Shown piece by piece: positions 61,200 through 64,000 of a stretch of 64,000 bases of DNA (the stretch's first letter is position 1; each line of letters begins with the position of its first letter). The position numbers and the translations under genes are program-made. This stretch comes from Caenorhabditis elegans. Its lineage: Eukaryota; Nematoda; Chromadorea; Rhabditida; Rhabditidae. The DNA lies in the NCBI RefSeq assembly GCF_000002985.6, contig NC_003281.10, positions 13,268,001 through 13,332,000 of the forward strand, in the 5' to 3' direction. The notes beneath the pieces were generated by a model. That model was not told the origin of the DNA. It did not search any database and worked only from the letters and a program-made list of their open reading frames with translations.

Positions 61200-64000
61200 A
61201 CAATGATGTCTTGAGTGCCATTTTTTAAGGCTTTAAACAGCGGGACAAAAATATATGAAAAATCATTTTAAAAAACCAAGAAAAAATCATTCAATTTGGT
61301 CGTAAAATGGAAAGCTTCAAGAAAGTGGATATGGAAAAAAATCATACGAATGAAAATCAAAATTCTATAGGTTTTGAGAAAAAATACCGCTGAATATGTA
61401 CATGCCTGCCTACTGCCTACACACCTTTGAGCACCAACCTTAATAACTAACTAGTAAGAGTTCCCGAAAAGTCAAGAGAATCTCAAGAAGGGAAACCTTG
61501 AATCTCTTACCTATTAATTACCTCTCTCTCTGCCTCTCCAACCAAATACCTACAAGTTCAAAATAGTAATCCCAATGGCGTCTCGTTGGTGGGATGACTA
61601 ATTACCGCAATTGACCTCCCTCATTGGGACTTTTGTGTAGCCATTATGTCTCTCCGTCTGCTCAAATAATTATTCATCTTTTCCTGGATTCTTTCTTTGT
61701 TTCAATTATACAGTGACTAGTATCTTCACAGTGGGGCGTCTTGGTGAAAGAATGGGTTTGTTAGCTAACTGGGAGTTCTATCCGCCTGCCTGCCTACATG
61801 CCTGCCTATCCCCTGATTTTTTTTTCTATGGTTGGTGTTTGCACTGTGTAAAGGCGGGAATTTGTTGAAAGGTCAATAAAAAAAACATGGCAAGTGCATT
61901 TAGGCACAAAACAGAAATAGGCAGCCTTGAAGGTAGGTAGGCAGGTATTTTGCGCTTGCACGGCAGCAATCATGCTGTGGCCACAAAAAACCTAGTAATT
62001 CAGGTAACAAGATACTCAACTACATACATTGGCCAGTTTCCTCTCACTATAGTCGGACTCGCAAAAAAAAAACCAACTTGTAGCCTTACTCCGAATGCCC
62101 TTGCGTTCTCGTTAAAAATCGTAATGTAAAACATTTAAAAATTAGCACATATGTATATGTACCCCTAAATAAAAGTATCATAACTTTGAAAATTTCTGAG
62201 AAACTTTAAAAAAAAATGTAAAAATATCTGGAAAGTTCTTGGAAGTTTTGAGCAACTTTTAAAAAATTGTAGACTACTGGAAAGTATGGTAGACTTTTAG
62301 AAATATCAAGATATTTCTGACCAGTTTTGAAAATTATTGCGAACTTTTGGGATTTTTGAAACTGCGTCCTTAAAAAAAATTTGTTTAAAAAATTTTGGAA
62401 AAATTGAAAAAGTACATACATTTTCTGGTAATTTTATAATTTCAACCAATAGTAAAAAGTATGAAAATAGTCTAAAAATTCTGCTAGCTCCACCAAAAAA
62501 CCAAGTGAAATGGTGCCAAAACTGGACATAGGATATGGATTGAAAAAGGGCACTCAAAACGAATAAAGCCATCATCCTCAACACATGAAAGGATTGAATG
62601 ACCAGTATGAATCCTTCAATCCTGCTCCGGCTTTTGGGGTGAACTAAGAGAGTAACCAAAGAGGCGGAAAACGGAAGAGAATAGGTAGATCATATTTCAA
62701 ATATATAACTCCTTGATTTCTGAATTTAGTTGCATTTTGGAATATGTGTTACTTTATGGGTCAATTGGAAATTGGAAGAGAAGTAGGAAACTATAGCCCT
62801 GTAGGGAAGAATTTTAACAATTTTTTCATTTGGTATTGGAGGTACAGTGTTAAAATGGTCAACTCGGTAATTCCCAAAATTGAATTTAAATAATTATTTA
62901 ACTTCATTCAACTGAACATTTTTGTATGCACTTTCAGATTTTTTTTTAAATTTGAATTTTTGGAAAAATATCAAAATGCATTCATTATCACAAAATATAA
63001 TTAAAAAACAATAGCAAAAAAATTAATTTTTCAGACAACTTTTCAATCACCAAAAATGCATTGAAAAAATTTTTTAACTTTTTTTCTGCAAAAATTTTTG
63101 TAGTGGCGCCGGTCTATTACACATTTTAAAAAATTTATTAAAATTTATTCAAAACTCTACTTTATCTGACAATTCTTTAAAAATAATACCAAAATTGAAG
63201 TCAATTGTAACAAGTTGGATCACTCGAAAGTAAAAGTGAAGGAGAGCCCATGTAAGTGACACGTGATTTATGTGGTTCGGAAATCTCGAGACAGGGTCAC
63301 TCTTAAAAGGTTGTACTAGTCAAGAGAGTACCTGAAGATGGAAAATATATGTATATGACGAGTTGGATAATGACAAATTGATTGTTGGCAGAAGTGCAAA
63401 TTTTGTCGAAATATGGGGTGTAGTTGGGGAGCAGCGATTTGTTTTCGAAATTGAAATTAAAAATTATAGTGAAATTTCAAATTTCGGAAGTTTGATATTT
63501 TTGTGAATTTAGCCGCCTATATATATTTTTTGTTGAAAAAATTAATTACCAATTAGGTGTGTGAGTCGATTAATTTAATGGAAATTTCATAGAAAACTTG
63601 CTTTGCGAACTTCAAAAATTAGTTCGCATTTAAAAAAATTTTGAAAAAAAAGTTGTTTCCTAGACTAAAAAGCGTTCAACCTTCTACAAGTCACAATAAA
63701 ATTCGATTTCGATTCCATTTTGGCGTCACAAAGTCTTAATGATTCTAATTGTATGCCTTGAGACGCATACAGTTACATTGTTTTATGGGCTAATTTATTG
63801 GCAAAATGTTATATTCTATCAAGAAAATCATTCTCCAATTAGACAATTTTTAGCGAATGTGGGATTTTTTATTTCAAACTCGTTTGTCTCAATTTACCAT
63901 GAAAAAACGTGAACACAATAAATAAATCAGAGAAAGGTTAAATTTTATAATAATGAGTAGTTCAGATAGACTCATATTTTATGAAAAACGGCCCAACTGG
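61200..64000. other. Gene-free right end
   Basis: AT-rich. I see TAGGCAGG-type words near 61400, 61790 and 61930 but no exon chain, RNA gene or long repeat. It may be intergenic or an intron of a gene beyond the window; the sequence does not decide. Confidence 0.4.

Noticed and set aside
62206..62659. Minus-strand frames of 71-117 codons near the right end
   Set aside because: Phe/Leu-rich translation of AT-rich DNA, no splice chain or family similarity.
1..64000. tRNA, rRNA or other structured RNA genes
   Set aside because: I looked for GGTTCGAATCC-type T-loops and found none convincing; a covariance-model scan would settle it.

Overview
The window is nematode nuclear DNA, and the gene content identifies it as Caenorhabditis elegans, right part of chromosome III (the F56A8/Y43F4B clone region). 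I recognise, in order, cpf-2, unc-64, set-25, npp-18, a PGM2-type phosphoglucomutase, klp-19, an SLC36-like amino-acid transporter, a CDK2AP1 homologue (cdap-2) and a DPH7 homologue. The clone-region assignment and symbols come from memory of the proteins and this gene order; no search was run. Introns are short and AT-rich with TTTCAG acceptors, degenerate TTAGGC (nematode telomere unit) arrays occur, and the non-coding DNA is full of small foldback repeats.

Layout. 1-0.9 kb: 5' part of cpf-2 (minus), running off the left edge. 0.9-9.3 kb: gene-free, repeat-rich, with a large inverted repeat flanking a CT-rich block upstream of unc-64. 9.37-15.87 kb: unc-64 (plus) with three alternative membrane-anchor exons. 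16.8-17.6 kb: a GGCAAATTGCCGG-type repeat array. 17.8-18.6 kb: a two-exon gene I do not recognise. 18.95-25.08 kb: set-25 (minus), whose introns carry several foldback elements. 25.14-28.54 kb: a Mutator-like DNA transposon with about 380-bp terminal inverted repeats and an 8-bp target duplication, between the divergent genes set-25 and npp-18. 28.86-30.79 kb: npp-18 (plus). 31.38-34.63 kb: phosphoglucomutase (plus). 35.02-39.19 kb: klp-19 (minus). 39.51-45.15 kb: transporter (plus). 46.07-46.57 kb: cdap-2 (plus). 47.13-50.51 kb: DPH7 homologue (plus), with decayed non-LTR retrotransposon pieces in one intron. 51.26-53.89 kb: an F-box-like gene (minus). 54.43-56.56 kb: a secreted, probably GPI-anchored cysteine-rich protein (minus). 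56.6-64 kb: no supported gene; a roughly 122-bp satellite lies at 59.1-60.25 kb.

Most named genes are housekeeping or chromosome-biology genes: mRNA 3'-end formation (cpf-2), synaptic fusion (unc-64), H3K9 methylation (set-25), nuclear pore (npp-18), chromokinesin (klp-19), a NuRD-type factor (cdap-2) and diphthamide synthesis. They do not form one pathway. The most notable structural point is the transposon placed about 60 bp upstream of the set-25 start codon, a gene whose product is known to help silence repeats. I found no wholly new system. The best leads are that insertion, a possible in-frame cysteine-rich cassette exon in klp-19, a duplicated splice-acceptor segment in the transporter gene, and the arrays of foldback and telomere-like repeats.
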